Positions 1-7,929 of a DNA stretch of 64,000 nucleotides are shown in pieces. A model generated the notes under the pieces. It was not told the DNA's origin. It made no database searches and was given only the letters and a program-made list of their open reading frames with translations. This stretch comes from Bifidobacterium erythrocebi. Lineage in GTDB: Bacteria; Actinomycetota; Actinomycetes; Actinomycetales; Bifidobacteriaceae. The stretch's first letter is position 1; each line of letters begins with the position of its first letter. The position numbers and the translations under genes were made by a program. Location: the NCBI RefSeq assembly GCF_012932675.1, contig NZ_JAAIIF010000008.1, positions 1 to 64,000 on the forward strand, in the 5' to 3' direction.

Positions 1-141
1 GTTCCGTCTCCTGGCTTCCAATCGCGGTTTTTTGTTTTGGCGAATGAAAATCGTACACAGGACGCGGGCCATGCCCTCCTGCGTCAGGGCCGGAATCCGA
101 AAGTGCGCAAGATTTCGGACGTTATCTATACGGAATCGTAA
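1..141 (+). CDS. 3' end of an unidentified gene entering the window
   Basis: The first frame is open from base 1 to a TAA at 139-141 and ends in ...RKISDVIYTES. The start lies outside the window. I recognise no family. The last 16 bases overlap the end of the converging broken gene on the other strand, so the reading rests only on an open frame of 46 codons and is weak. Confidence 0.3.
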   Translation, partial: VPSPGFQSRFFVLANENRTQDAGHALLRQGRNPKVRKISDVIYTES

Positions 142-865
142 TGCGGTGAAGAAGTATTGTATTTTAACAACGTGTATGATTCTGCCTCACCAACTTTTGT
201 AATACTTTTTGCTAGACTGGCTGGTGTATTGATGGCCCCAGCGTCAACTTTACTGCTGCTACTGGCAATTGAATTCCAAATTTTTGAAGCGAAAGTAGAA
301 CAGTTGGTAAGATAACCCCATTTATCGTTATTTTTAATATTAGTATTTACTGTATTTAAATCAATTTGCCTTAAGGGTAATTGAATGAAACATTCTGAAG
401 ATTAATACCATTGGAATTAAGCTTCGAATCAAGATTGAGCCACAGACCCTTATGTTCTCTACTGACATCTACAGATTCATCCCAAGTGCTTGCTGTTATA
501 GATTTACCATCAGCAACGTTAATCCCAGCAATGTTTACCGTAGAACCAGACAGGTTTGTGATCATAAGCCAAGAATGACCGAGATTCGTGAAACTAGATG
601 ATGAGCCAGATCCTGTAGTGGAATAAATCCGCAGTAAAGCTACAGCCTCTGCAGCGCGCGTTTTGTAATTAGCGCCCCGAAAAGGAGATGAGATAATTCT
701 CAGATCTTCGTTATCTGAGGCTTTCTCAAGATCTTCCAGAGAAGCATTAGACGGAAAGCTAGATAGGGTAGGACTCCTAGATTCTGCTGCCGACGCATTT
801 ACTGTCACAGCTCCAGCCAATATTACAGATACTAGAGTAGCGGCAATTTGTTTGAGTTTCTTCAT
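126..865 (-). pseudogene. Exported papain-like (permuted NlpC/P60-type) cysteine hydrolase, frameshifted
   Basis: The gene starts at the ATG at 865 and encodes a clear signal peptide (MKKLKQ, a hydrophobic stretch, then an ASA/AE-like cleavage site). The first 164 residues contain a GHSWL motif (about residue 103) and HKGLW, then stop at 371-373. A second frame (codons in phase with 126-128) continues without a stop from about 390 down to a TAG at 126. It carries TNCSTFASKIWN, the expected NC..FA..IWN cysteine motif. The two halves make a normal permuted papain fold (His first, Cys later) of about 246 residues. A one-base shift near 371-385 therefore splits a once continuous gene. It overlaps the upstream small membrane gene by 4 bases (ATGA). 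What is seen: the two open frames and motifs. What is inferred: one ancestral gene, and a secreted amidase or peptidase role. A sequencing error is also possible. Confidence 0.65.
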
Positions 866-1068
866 TTATTTCTCCTTTTTATCACGAATAAAATAGTTTC
901 GACGGCACCAGCAGTGATAAGGAAGGGAACTGCTCGTAAAAAATAAAGGTATGAAGGAAAGCTGGACACGTATTCTGGATGTAGGTAGTCAAAAATAAAG
1001 CCGCTTACTGTGCGTAGGAGTCCGGCACACACTAGGAGACCTACAAGAATGTGGCAAATTCGGCGCAT
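862..1068 (-). CDS. Small membrane protein upstream of the exported hydrolase
   Basis: This 68-residue protein begins MRRICHILVG. It has two hydrophobic segments (about residues 5-21 and 42-62) and ends in a basic tail (IKRRNK). Its stop overlaps the ATG of the exported papain-like gene, so the two are almost certainly co-translated. I do not recognise the family. As a partner of a secreted hydrolase it could be an immunity or anchoring protein, but this is only inferred from the overlap. The frame stays open upstream to 1506, but that part is GC-rich and unlike a protein, so I place the start at the ATG at 1068. There is no strong ribosome-binding site. Confidence 0.5.
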   Translation of the reverse strand: MRRICHILVGLLVCAGLLRTVSGFIFDYLHPEYVSSFPSYLYFLRAVPFLITAGAVETILFVIKRRNK

Positions 1069-1550
1069 ATTGACTCGATTCTCGAACTGCGGAGGAATGA
1101 GTCCTATTGTAGTAGGACTTGCTGGAGAGACCAGGCTCAGTTCAAGGAACAGAAAAAGTGATGTGAACTGATTTTTTGTTCCGCATTCCCTTAGCTCGAT
1201 GGGAGATGATGGGATTATGGCAAAGGGCACTTGATGCGCGGGCGAGTTCAAGGTGAAGGCCGTCCGGTTGCTGACGGAATCCAGGGCCTCATATTCGTCG
1301 AGGGTGAACGCGATCGGCGCGGCGGCGAGGTATGCGGGGATAGCGCAGGAATGAATCGGGATGCCATTGTGACGGCCGGGACGGTTGCGCGGGACGCGTA
1401 TCGTTCTGCCTGTTGTCCGACGCGGAGGCGTGCTGCCGGATGAATGCTTTTGGGCGTCACCCATGCTGAACATCATGAAACCACAGGGTGTATTGTTCTT
1501 TTCCATGCCGGTCGACGAAGACGCTGAGCGCCGACAGGACGGTGGAGTGT
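1069..1550. other. Gene-poor stretch, possible gene remnants
   Basis: No convincing gene is seen here. Overlapping GC-rich frames on both strands (for example about 1231-1460) have no family likeness and look like decayed coding DNA. A short minus-strand tail (LSVFVDRHGKEQYTLWFHD, then a stop near 1460) could be the end of a lost gene. Base composition changes from AT-rich to GC-rich near 1220, which marks an old junction. Confidence 0.35.
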
Positions 1551-1732
1551 CCCCGGATTATTTTCGGGTGCCTGTAGGTGCCTCGTGGAAAACGAGCGTG
1601 ACCGGCAGGTTTCCCAAGGATGGAAAACCCTGGAATAAAGCCAAAAACAGTTGGCTACGGTTATCATCAGAGGTGCGCATGATAACTGTAGTCATGGTCC
1701 TAAGTGTCTCATGGGCTTGAGACCGGCTGCGG
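1551..1732 (+). repeat. Left copy of imperfect direct repeat flanking the XRE/toxin island
   Basis: About 105 bases from 1551 (ccccggattattttcgggtg onwards) match 4957 onwards at roughly 80 percent identity by eye. A short further match (tcatgggcttgagacc) lies at about 1710-1728 here and 5068-5086 in the right copy. The two copies bracket the regulator/toxin/DUF4417 genes in the same orientation. Confidence 0.6.
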
Positions 1733-1831
1733 TCTTCCGCTTCAGTTCCCCCGGGCGCGGGCCTATGCCGCAGCTTGCGCTGATCGGGGAATCCGGTTCG
1801 GGGAGTATCGCTGTATCGGTTGTCGTGCTCA

Positions 1832-1855
1832 CAAGTATTCCTTTTGGAATATTTG
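1832..1855. promoter_or_regulatory. Inverted repeat, likely operator/promoter of the XRE gene
   Basis: The arms caagtattcc and ggaatatttg form a 10-base inverted repeat with one mismatch and a 4-base spacer. A TATGAT box follows at 1859-1864 and the XRE regulator starts 57 bases further on. This fits autoregulation by the downstream repressor, which is inferred from position and symmetry only. Confidence 0.45.
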
Positions 1856-1921
1856 TGGTATGATTATTGTCATGGAGCAATTGGAGAGGGGTCTCAATGA
1901 CTCGAAAACAAAGGACATTGG

Positions 1922-2269
1922 ATGACAGCGGCACTTGGAGATAGGATGCGCAGGCTTATGCAGCAGCATGGCATCAACCAATCCCAGCTCGCCACGCGAG
2001 CCGGGACAACCCAGCCGAATATCTCGAAATATCTCGCGGGGGAGAGGGAACCCGCATCGAGTACGCTCGCGAACATAGCCACCGTTCTGCACACCACGTC
2101 GGAATTCCTGCTGGGACTGCCCGAATCAAACGACAATACGCCATTTGGCACAATCAAGGCATACTGCGCCAGGCATGGCGGTGAACTCAGCGAGGCAGAG
2201 ACTCGGGAGCTCATCATGACGCTGCTGGCAGCTAGGGAGCAAGGAGGAGATCACGGGGTACAGGATTGA
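1922..2269 (+). CDS. XRE/Cro-CI family transcriptional regulator
   Basis: This 115-residue protein has an N-terminal helix-turn-helix (about residues 5-60: RMRRLMQQHGINQSQLA...TTQPNISKYLAGEREP) followed by the usual ...LANIATVLHTTSEFLLGL segment. A short acidic C-terminal part probably dimerises it. An AAAGGA site sits ahead of the ATG at 1922. The gene is followed at once by an ImmA/IrrE-like metallopeptidase, the classic repressor-antirepressor pair of mobile elements and stress switches. In that model the peptidase cleaves or removes the repressor. The inverted repeat at 1832-1855 is the likely operator. Confidence 0.88.
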   Translation: MTAALGDRMRRLMQQHGINQSQLATRAGTTQPNISKYLAGEREPASSTLANIATVLHTTSEFLLGLPESNDNTPFGTIKAYCARHGGELSEAETRELIMTLLAAREQGGDHGVQD

Positions 2270-2303
2270 TGACCCATCGTTTTATCAAGAGCTGAAATGG
2301 AGC

Positions 2304-2873
2304 GTGGTGAATGCGTTCCGACAACTCGGCTACATTAGGCTGCCCGTCGAGCCATCGGAATTGCTGGAGGCGCATGGAATCCAGACGCTGGCCTACCAGT
2401 CCGCCTACGATTCGTTGTCCACGGACGGCTTGATGGCACTGTGCAAGAGCCCGAGTGGCATCTCGTTCACGCTCACCGTAAACGGACACGACTTTCGTTT
2501 CGTCGCATGCAATCTGCAGGAGCCCCCGGGGCGGGTTCGTTTCACCAAGCTGCATGAGGCGGGCCATCTTCTGCGTGGTCATCTCCAAGACAGCGAGCTT
2601 GCGGAGATCGAAGCGAATTTCTGGGCGAAATACGCTATTGCTCCTCCAGTGCTTGTTGAGGAGCTGGGACTCACTACGGCCGAAGAAATCGTCCGGCAGT
2701 TCGGTACTTCCGCACAATGCGCATCGAACATTCTCCAGCAGCACTTGAACTGGCTCCGGCATCGTCAAGAGGATAAGGCGATTGATAACAGCATTCTCGA
2801 ACTTTATCACCGGGGTTTGTTGCTGAAACAACGAGAAGAGGAACCAGCCAATCTGGCACAAATCGCGCAATAA
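2304..2873 (+). CDS. ImmA/IrrE-family zinc metallopeptidase
   Basis: The zinc-binding motif HEAGH (in TKLHEAGHLLRGH, about residues 85-89) and a downstream glutamate-rich helix (ELAEIEANFWAKYA) are typical of the ImmA/IrrE family (DUF955). Known members cleave or inactivate a partner XRE repressor, here the gene just upstream. The start is uncertain. The only usual start in this frame near the 5' end is the GTG at 2304, which lacks a ribosome site. A strong AAGGAGGAG lies at 2241-2249, and the frame is open from there (TGYRIDDPSFYQELKWS, as in relatives). The true protein may therefore begin about 15 residues earlier at a rare start codon. Confidence 0.8.
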   Translation: MVNAFRQLGYIRLPVEPSELLEAHGIQTLAYQSAYDSLSTDGLMALCKSPSGISFTLTVNGHDFRFVACNLQEPPGRVRFTKLHEAGHLLRGHLQDSELAEIEANFWAKYAIAPPVLVEELGLTTAEEIVRQFGTSAQCASNILQQHLNWLRHRQEDKAIDNSILELYHRGLLLKQREEEPANLAQIAQ

Positions 2874-2877
2874 AAAA

Positions 2878-2907
2878 CGGTGCGCGAACCGGCAAGTTCG
2901 CGCACCG
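2878..2907 (-). terminator. Hairpin after the XRE-peptidase pair
   Basis: The 12-base perfect arms cggtgcgcgaac and gttcgcgcaccg surround a 6-base loop. A run of six A lies on the 5' side, so the U-tract would be on the minus-strand transcript. It may act in both directions. Confidence 0.6.
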
Positions 2908-3071
2908 TGGATCAGACGGTCTCAAATGGATCATCCTGCACATGCCATTATGTCACCGTTTGAATCACCCATCTATACAAACAGGTGAAGCGCACCGCGT
3001 TTTCACAACATGAGTGCACTTTTCAAGACGATATGCGACGGCAAGACGCCGCAGGAAAGGACATGTGGCAT

Positions 3072-3440
3072 ATGTCAGACAGCAAGCAACGATATTCGGA
3101 CAGCTCACACAGCTACATTGATAACGACGTCCCCAATTCCATGGTGGATCAGGGTCGCTATAGCAGAAGCAAAGACCGTGAAGCAAAATGGAACGAGAGT
3201 TGGGAAAAACAGCCGGTCAATCTCAATGAGATTGTCAACAGATTCACACCTAGCGCACAAGGACGTAGACGCGGTGTCAAGTACGTATTCGAGAACGACC
3301 GGTGGAGAATCGATGCCGACATGGTAGCCGGATACCTGCGCATATACGACAAAAAGGCAAAGAAAAACGTCAAGCTCAACGGCCTGCCTGGGAGCAACAA
3401 AGAAACCCACTTCAAAATTCTCAAGAGGAAGGAAATGTGA
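3072..3440 (+). CDS. Orphan polymorphic-toxin C-terminal domain protein
   Basis: The 122-residue product begins MSDSKQRYSD. Its last ~75 residues (from VNLNEIVNRFTPSAQG to ETHFKILKRKEM) look like the terminal toxin domain found at the ends of large contact-dependent or secreted polymorphic toxins, with the ...GYLRIYDKKAKK core and a THFKILKREEM-like end. I recall this shape from toxin tails but cannot name the nuclease class. There is no signal peptide or delivery domain, so it is an orphan tip or a free-standing toxin. Starts at GTG 2985 or ATG 3063 are possible. ATG 3072 is chosen because AGGAAAGG (3053-3060) lies 11 bases ahead. The next gene follows 2 bases after its stop and is a likely immunity gene. 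Confidence 0.55.
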   Translation: MSDSKQRYSDSSHSYIDNDVPNSMVDQGRYSRSKDREAKWNESWEKQPVNLNEIVNRFTPSAQGRRRGVKYVFENDRWRIDADMVAGYLRIYDKKAKKNVKLNGLPGSNKETHFKILKRKEM

Positions 3441-3442
3441 TT

Positions 3443-3790
3443 ATGGAGCTTATCCTTGTTCTCAGCCTTGAAGGTCTCGACTACTACGGCTATATTCCCG
3501 AAACTTTCCACGCAAAGCCGGGGCAGACAGAATCGTTTGAACTAACTGACGAGGATGAGAATCTCCTCGATCAGGACTTCATCAACCCGATAGACAGACT
3601 GTGCAATTCACTCATCGATCTCGGAGATGTGGACTACCTCAACGCCGAACAATGCAAACTCATGCTCGGCTGGCTGGAGCAACGGCTGACGGAACCGGTC
3701 ACTTCACGGCTCGAAACGATCTACCGCAAGCTTGTCGAGTTTGCCAACAGGGCCATCGAACTGAACACTGGCATAGTTTTCAATCTCTAG
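3443..3790 (+). CDS. Putative immunity protein
   Basis: This acidic 115-residue protein (MELILVLSLEGLDYYG...) begins 2 bases after the toxin-like gene with a good AGGAAGG site. Size, acidity and position are those of an immunity protein that neutralises the preceding toxin domain. No family is recognised, so the role is inferred from context. The C-terminal half is helical in appearance (LMLGWLEQRLTEPVTSRLETIYRKLVEFANRAI, with leucines on one face). Confidence 0.5.
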   Translation: MELILVLSLEGLDYYGYIPETFHAKPGQTESFELTDEDENLLDQDFINPIDRLCNSLIDLGDVDYLNAEQCKLMLGWLEQRLTEPVTSRLETIYRKLVEFANRAIELNTGIVFNL

Positions 3791-3805
3791 GGCAAGGCGG
3801 CGAGT

Positions 3806-4189
3806 ATGAAATCCACATATGATCTCATCGGTACATTTTGGGACGGCAGACCTGCCGACACCATTGTAGAAACGGTATCCTATGATTCGCTGATGCCGGA
3901 AGCGGGAACGCCTTACTGCCTGTTCGATATCCACGGCAAACGGCGCAGCATCCGACTTTCGATATTATTTGCCGTACAAGATGAAGCGGACTGGGAACGG
4001 GTCAAGACATCGCTGGCCGGCTGCTGTCAAATCGCCGTGACCGACGATTGCCGCCCGCGGTTCCAGGGCGCGGTCGTACAACGCTTCCACGAACATCGTC
4101 TACATCAAGCACTGCATTTTCTGCAAAATGAAGTCCCTGAAGCGCAGATCCATGTCATGAAGCTTCCTCTCATAGAAAGAGCCGCATGA
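3806..4189 (+). CDS. Hypothetical protein, 127 aa
   Basis: The protein starts MKSTYDLIGTFWDG after an AAGGCGG site and is soluble in appearance. The sequence has a hydrophobic strand (YCLFDIHGKRRSIRLSILFAV) and several Cys/His residues in the middle. Its TGA overlaps the ATG of the DUF4417 gene (ATGA), so the two form one transcription unit with the toxin/immunity genes upstream. I recognise no family. Confidence 0.6.
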   Translation: MKSTYDLIGTFWDGRPADTIVETVSYDSLMPEAGTPYCLFDIHGKRRSIRLSILFAVQDEADWERVKTSLAGCCQIAVTDDCRPRFQGAVVQRFHEHRLHQALHFLQNEVPEAQIHVMKLPLIERAA

Positions 4190-4857
4190 ACCGATCCATA
4201 GCAGCATTCGAAAGTCTCATCGACCATTACGCCGGCTACCTTAGCAACAAGGGCATCCAGTTTAATCCGCAGGGCTTCCCAATCCTCCAGCCGCAGATGT
4301 ATTTGGCTGAATGGCCAAAGCTCATGGTGCCATATCGAGACCGTAAGGCGCGTTTTGTCCATGATCCTGCACACACCGTGCTTTGCCTGTTCACCGGTGA
4401 TGCGCGAATATACCCGTGACTAGAGAGGGTCCTCGATGATATTCCGGAATATCGGCGATATTTAGGTGTCGTTGGTTCGGATCTCACCGTCACTTCGGAC
4501 ATGGACTTGGAATGGCAGCAAACGATTATGCTGCTCAATCAGCTGTATATGACGACACTGGCAGTGAACGGTGTTAAGGTCGTGCAGAACCTCAGATGCG
4601 GATCCCCTGACACCATCGCATGCTTGAACTGTGTTCCTGACGGAGTAATGTGCGCCACCAGCACATTGGGATGTGCTGATACCGAATCCGAATTGGATTT
4701 GTCTTTCGCCGAAAAACTCTTTGCAACAAGACCTGGCAAGCTACTGCTATATGGCAAGCATGACCCCATCATGGAGCATCAGTCCGACGTGGCCGGAGTG
4801 CCCTACAAGGTTTATCCGGATGTCCATACGCTGTATAAGCGGCAGCCACGAATCTGA
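4186..4857 (+). pseudogene. DUF4417-family protein broken by an in-frame TGA
   Basis: Two stretches in the same frame, 4186-4419 (77 residues) and 4420-4857, join across a single TGA at 4417-4419. The second part carries the family traits of DUF4417 (SDMDLEWQQTIMLLNQLYMT, CGSPDTI, ATSTLGCA, KLLLYGKHDPIM). Reading through gives 223 residues, a normal length for the family. The codon was probably CGA (Arg) before a C-to-T change. An internal ATG at 4501 could make a 118-residue fragment. The DUF4417 function is unknown; members are common on mobile elements. Confidence 0.7.
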
Positions 4858-4956
4858 AGAATGGTTTTCCGATGGTGTTGCTATGTGTGCGATATCCGTA
4901 ATGCGGGTATGCGGTCGGTTCTGGTAGGCAAAGATGCTAGGTCCCGGCGGAATATT

Positions 4957-5092
4957 CCCCAATTATTTTCGGGTGCCTGTAGATGTCTTGTGGAAAACAA
5001 GCGTAACCGGCAGATTGCCCAAGAGTGGAAACCCCGGAATAAAGCCTCAAAACAATTGACCACAGTGATTCATGGGCTTGAGACCAGGGGGA
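4957..5092 (+). repeat. Right copy of imperfect direct repeat flanking the island
   Basis: This copy matches 1551-1655, and again at the short tcatgggcttgagacc segment. In the forward frame both copies read N/DYFRVPV...WKTSVTGR.PK.G, with several differences at third codon positions, so the repeat may be an old coding tail. The right copy ends at a TGA after ...KPQNN. Confidence 0.6.
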
Positions 5093-5159
5093 GAGGCATT
5101 CGTGGCGGGTTTCGCGACTGCATGTTGGAAAATGCGCGTCGGGAACGTAAGGTCATGGT

Positions 5160-6029
5160 ATGGGTTTGTTGAATCTTGCGGAACAGGTGGTCCTGTGGTG
5201 GATGTGCTACTCCTGCATCGGCTGGGTGTGGGAGACCGGGCTTAACCTGGTGCTGAAGCACAAGTGGGTGGATCGCGGTGCGTTGAACGGCCCGATCTGC
5301 CCGATTTACGGCAACGGCGCGCTGCTGGTGCTTCTGCTGCTGCACGACGTGACCAATCCGGTGGCGCTGTTTCTGGGAAGCGGGGTCATCGCCTGCACCT
5401 TGGAATACGTGGTGTCGTGGCAGTACGAGCGCATGTTCCATATCCGGCTGTGGGATTACACCGATAAGCCGTTCAACATCAACGGTCGCGTCTATCTGAA
5501 CGGTTTTCTGGCGTTCGGCGCGGGTGCCACGTTGGTCAAGCTGGTCGTGCAGCCCTGGCTGGCGCAGCTCACCGCCACCATACCCCAACCGTGGCTTCAT
5601 ATCGCGGCATGGGGTCTCCTGGCCGTGGCGTTCGTCGACTGGATGGCTAGCACCATGGGCATGGCCGACATGGACAACAGGCTTGCGCGGCTTGGCGAGG
5701 ACGTCAAGGCCGGGCGTCTGGAGGCGATCGACAAGGCGAACGACGATATGGCTGAGGCGAACGCGCGCATGGAGCAGCGTCTTGCACAGGTCCAGCGGTC
5801 CGCTCAGGAACGTCTTGACCAGACCCGCGAGCGCATCGACGATACGATCGCCGATATTCGTGCGGCTCGGCGTAGGGACGAGTCCGCCGCGTTGGACAGG
5901 CTTACCAAGGATCATGTGCGTCGTGCGTTGAGCCGTCAGCAGGTTCGTCTGCTTCGGGCGTTCCCTTCGCTGCGTTCGTCGACGCATCGTGAGTTGACCG
6001 ATCGCATCCACGATCTGCTGGAGCGCTGA
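5160..6029 (+). CDS. CmpB-like integral membrane protein (PF06541-type putative permease)
   Basis: The N-terminal ~165 residues contain about five hydrophobic segments with the family signatures CYSCIGWVWETGLN, GALNGPICPIYGNGALL and FHIRLWDYTDKPFNINGRVYL. These identify the "putative ABC transporter permease" family that has never been given a firm transport role. Residues ~175-289 form a charged, probably coiled-coil cytoplasmic tail (RLAQVQRSAQERLDQTRERIDD). It stands alone as the first core gene after the accessory patch. The function is unknown, and the family call is good. Confidence 0.8.
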   Translation: MGLLNLAEQVVLWWMCYSCIGWVWETGLNLVLKHKWVDRGALNGPICPIYGNGALLVLLLLHDVTNPVALFLGSGVIACTLEYVVSWQYERMFHIRLWDYTDKPFNINGRVYLNGFLAFGAGATLVKLVVQPWLAQLTATIPQPWLHIAAWGLLAVAFVDWMASTMGMADMDNRLARLGEDVKAGRLEAIDKANDDMAEANARMEQRLAQVQRSAQERLDQTRERIDDTIADIRAARRRDESAALDRLTKDHVRRALSRQQVRLLRAFPSLRSSTHRELTDRIHDLLER

Positions 6030-6226
6030 CGGTTTTTCGTCTTTTTCGGCTGCTTCTCGGGCGTGTGCGATTCGGTTTGATTGAGGGTCCGCACGGCTCC
6101 GGGGTTTTCCCCGTATGGGCGAACCTTCGCCATTCGGACTCTTTTTGGCAGCATCGGCGAGTATGCTGTGCCGAGTCGTTTTTTCGTGTGTTCCGCACGC
6201 ATGGCGTGTTGGAAGGAGAGAAGTAA

Positions 6227-6931
6227 ATGGATTATCTGGTGCTGTTGGGCATCGTGATCGTCATCGTGGGCTTCGCGTTGAAGCTTGATTCGATTCTCAT
6301 CATATTCGCGGCCGCGATCGTCACGGCCCTTGTCGGAGGCATCGGTATCGACGGGTTCCTGACCACGCTTGGTACCTCGTTCGTCAGCAATCGCAGCATG
6401 GCCGTGTTCATCATCATCCTGCTGGTGGTGGGTACGTTGGAGCGCAATGGTCTGAAGGACGCCGCGGCCGCATTGATCGGCAAGGCGAAGAACGCCACGC
6501 CGGGCATCATCATCGCACTGTACGGTGTGATGCGCGTGGTGTTCGCCGCTTTCAACGTGAGCTTCGGCGGCGTGGCCGGATTCGTGCGCCCCATCATCAT
6601 GCCGATGGCCATCGGCGCCATCGAGGCGTCCGGCCATGAGCCCAAGGACGAATACGTCGAGGAACTCAAGGGCATGGCCTCCGGCATGGAGAACGTCGCC
6701 TGGTTCTTCGGCCAGATGCTGTTCGTCGGCACCGCCGGCGCTTTGCTGGTCCAGTCCACGCTGAAGCCGCTGGGCTACGATGTCGATCTGCTGCGCATGG
6801 CGTTGATCGAGCTTCCCGTCGCAATCATCGCCGTCGTGGTCACCGCTGTGTATTACATCCTCAAGGATCATCGTCTGCGCGCCAAGTATTACGGTGCCGC
6901 GTCCGCATCCGCCAACGTTAAGGAGGCCTGA
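6227..6931 (+). CDS. DUF969 family membrane protein, putative 5-oxoproline transporter subunit
   Basis: This 234-residue protein has about six membrane segments (first: LVLLGIVIVIVGFAL). A GAAGGAG site lies 8 bases before the ATG. DUF969 proteins occur paired with DUF979 proteins next to pyroglutamyl-peptidase and are named in public annotation as the two parts of a 5-oxoproline transporter. That arrangement is exactly what is seen here (DUF969, DUF979, pcp). The transport substrate is inferred from this context. Confidence 0.82.
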   Translation: MDYLVLLGIVIVIVGFALKLDSILIIFAAAIVTALVGGIGIDGFLTTLGTSFVSNRSMAVFIIILLVVGTLERNGLKDAAAALIGKAKNATPGIIIALYGVMRVVFAAFNVSFGGVAGFVRPIIMPMAIGAIEASGHEPKDEYVEELKGMASGMENVAWFFGQMLFVGTAGALLVQSTLKPLGYDVDLLRMALIELPVAIIAVVVTAVYYILKDHRLRAKYYGAASASANVKEA

Positions 6932-6932
6932 T

Positions 6933-7877
6933 ATGTCGTTCTTCATGGATCCTTCCGTCACCATCGGCACGAAGATCCTCGAGGTCTTCTACATCGTCAT
7001 GGGCCTGATGGTCATCTACACCGGCGTGCGCAACCTGAAGGACAAGACGAACCCGTCGCGCTACGGTACCTGCATGTTCTGGGGGCTTCTGGGCGTGGTC
7101 ATCGCGTTCGGCCGCTGGATCCCCGCCATGATCGACGGCGTGCTCATCGTGCTTATGGTCATCCCCGCCATTCTCCAGCGTGTGAAGAAGGGCGAGTCGG
7201 CCGGCCCGTCCAAGGATGAGAGTGAACGCAACTTCAAGAAGATCGGCATGAAGATCTTCATCCCGGCTCTGGCGATCGGCGTGTGCGCGATTATCGGCGC
7301 GCTGTTCACCCAGATCGGCGCGCTTGCCGGCTGCTCGATCGGCGTGATCGTCTCCGCCATCATCCTCATGGCCTTCAACCATGCCAACAAGCCGTTGGTG
7401 TTCCTCAATGATTCTGAGCGCCTGCTGAGCGCCATGGGACCGCTGAGCATGCTGCCGATGCTGCTGGCCAGCCTGGGTGCCATCTTCACCGCTGCCGGCG
7501 TGGGCGATGTGATCTCCAAGCTGGTCGGCGGCCTGATCCCCAAGGGCAACGTCGTCATCGGCATCATCGTGTTCGCCATCGGCATGATGCTGTTCACCAT
7601 GGTCATGGGCAACGCCTTCGCCGCCATCACGGTGCTGACCGTCGGCATCGGCGCGCCGTTCGTGCTGGCCTTCGGTGCCGACCCCGCCGTCGTGGGCGTG
7701 CTGTCGCTGACCTGCGGCTACTGCGGCACGCTGCTCACGCCGATGGCCGCGAACTTCAACATCGTGCCGGTCGCGCTGCTGGAGATGAAGGACCGCATGG
7801 GCGTGATCAAGAACCAGGTGGTGACGGCGCTCGTCATGATCGTGGTGCAGATCATCTATATGCTCATAGCGAGCTGA
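6933..7877 (+). CDS. DUF979 family membrane protein, putative 5-oxoproline transporter subunit
   Basis: This 314-residue protein with about nine membrane segments starts 1 base after the DUF969 stop behind TAAGGAGG. The first residues are MSFFMDPSVTIGTKILEVFY. The glycine-rich C-terminal segments (TCGYCGTLLTPMAANFNIVP) resemble the permease folds of the Dcu/LctP type. With the DUF969 partner it should form one carrier, and the downstream pcp makes its likely cargo. Confidence 0.82.
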   Translation: MSFFMDPSVTIGTKILEVFYIVMGLMVIYTGVRNLKDKTNPSRYGTCMFWGLLGVVIAFGRWIPAMIDGVLIVLMVIPAILQRVKKGESAGPSKDESERNFKKIGMKIFIPALAIGVCAIIGALFTQIGALAGCSIGVIVSAIILMAFNHANKPLVFLNDSERLLSAMGPLSMLPMLLASLGAIFTAAGVGDVISKLVGGLIPKGNVVIGIIVFAIGMMLFTMVMGNAFAAITVLTVGIGAPFVLAFGADPAVVGVLSLTCGYCGTLLTPMAANFNIVPVALLEMKDRMGVIKNQVVTALVMIVVQIIYMLIAS

Positions 7878-7929
7878 GCGCGAGTAGCGTGAAGGTAAGA
7901 ACCAATAGCAAGGAAATGGAGATAACGAT

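Noticed and set aside
365-390. Programmed ribosomal frameshift in the exported papain-like gene
   Set aside because: There is no classic slippery heptamer, long homopolymer or downstream structure; a plain one-base indel or sequencing error is simpler.
1231-1460. Open frames on both strands suggesting a transposase remnant
   Set aside because: No DDE or HTH motif and no terminal repeats were found; they are recorded only as a possible gene remnant.
4417-4419. In-frame TGA read as selenocysteine
   Set aside because: No SECIS-like stem follows, the aligned position is not catalytic, and a CGA-to-TGA change explains it simply.
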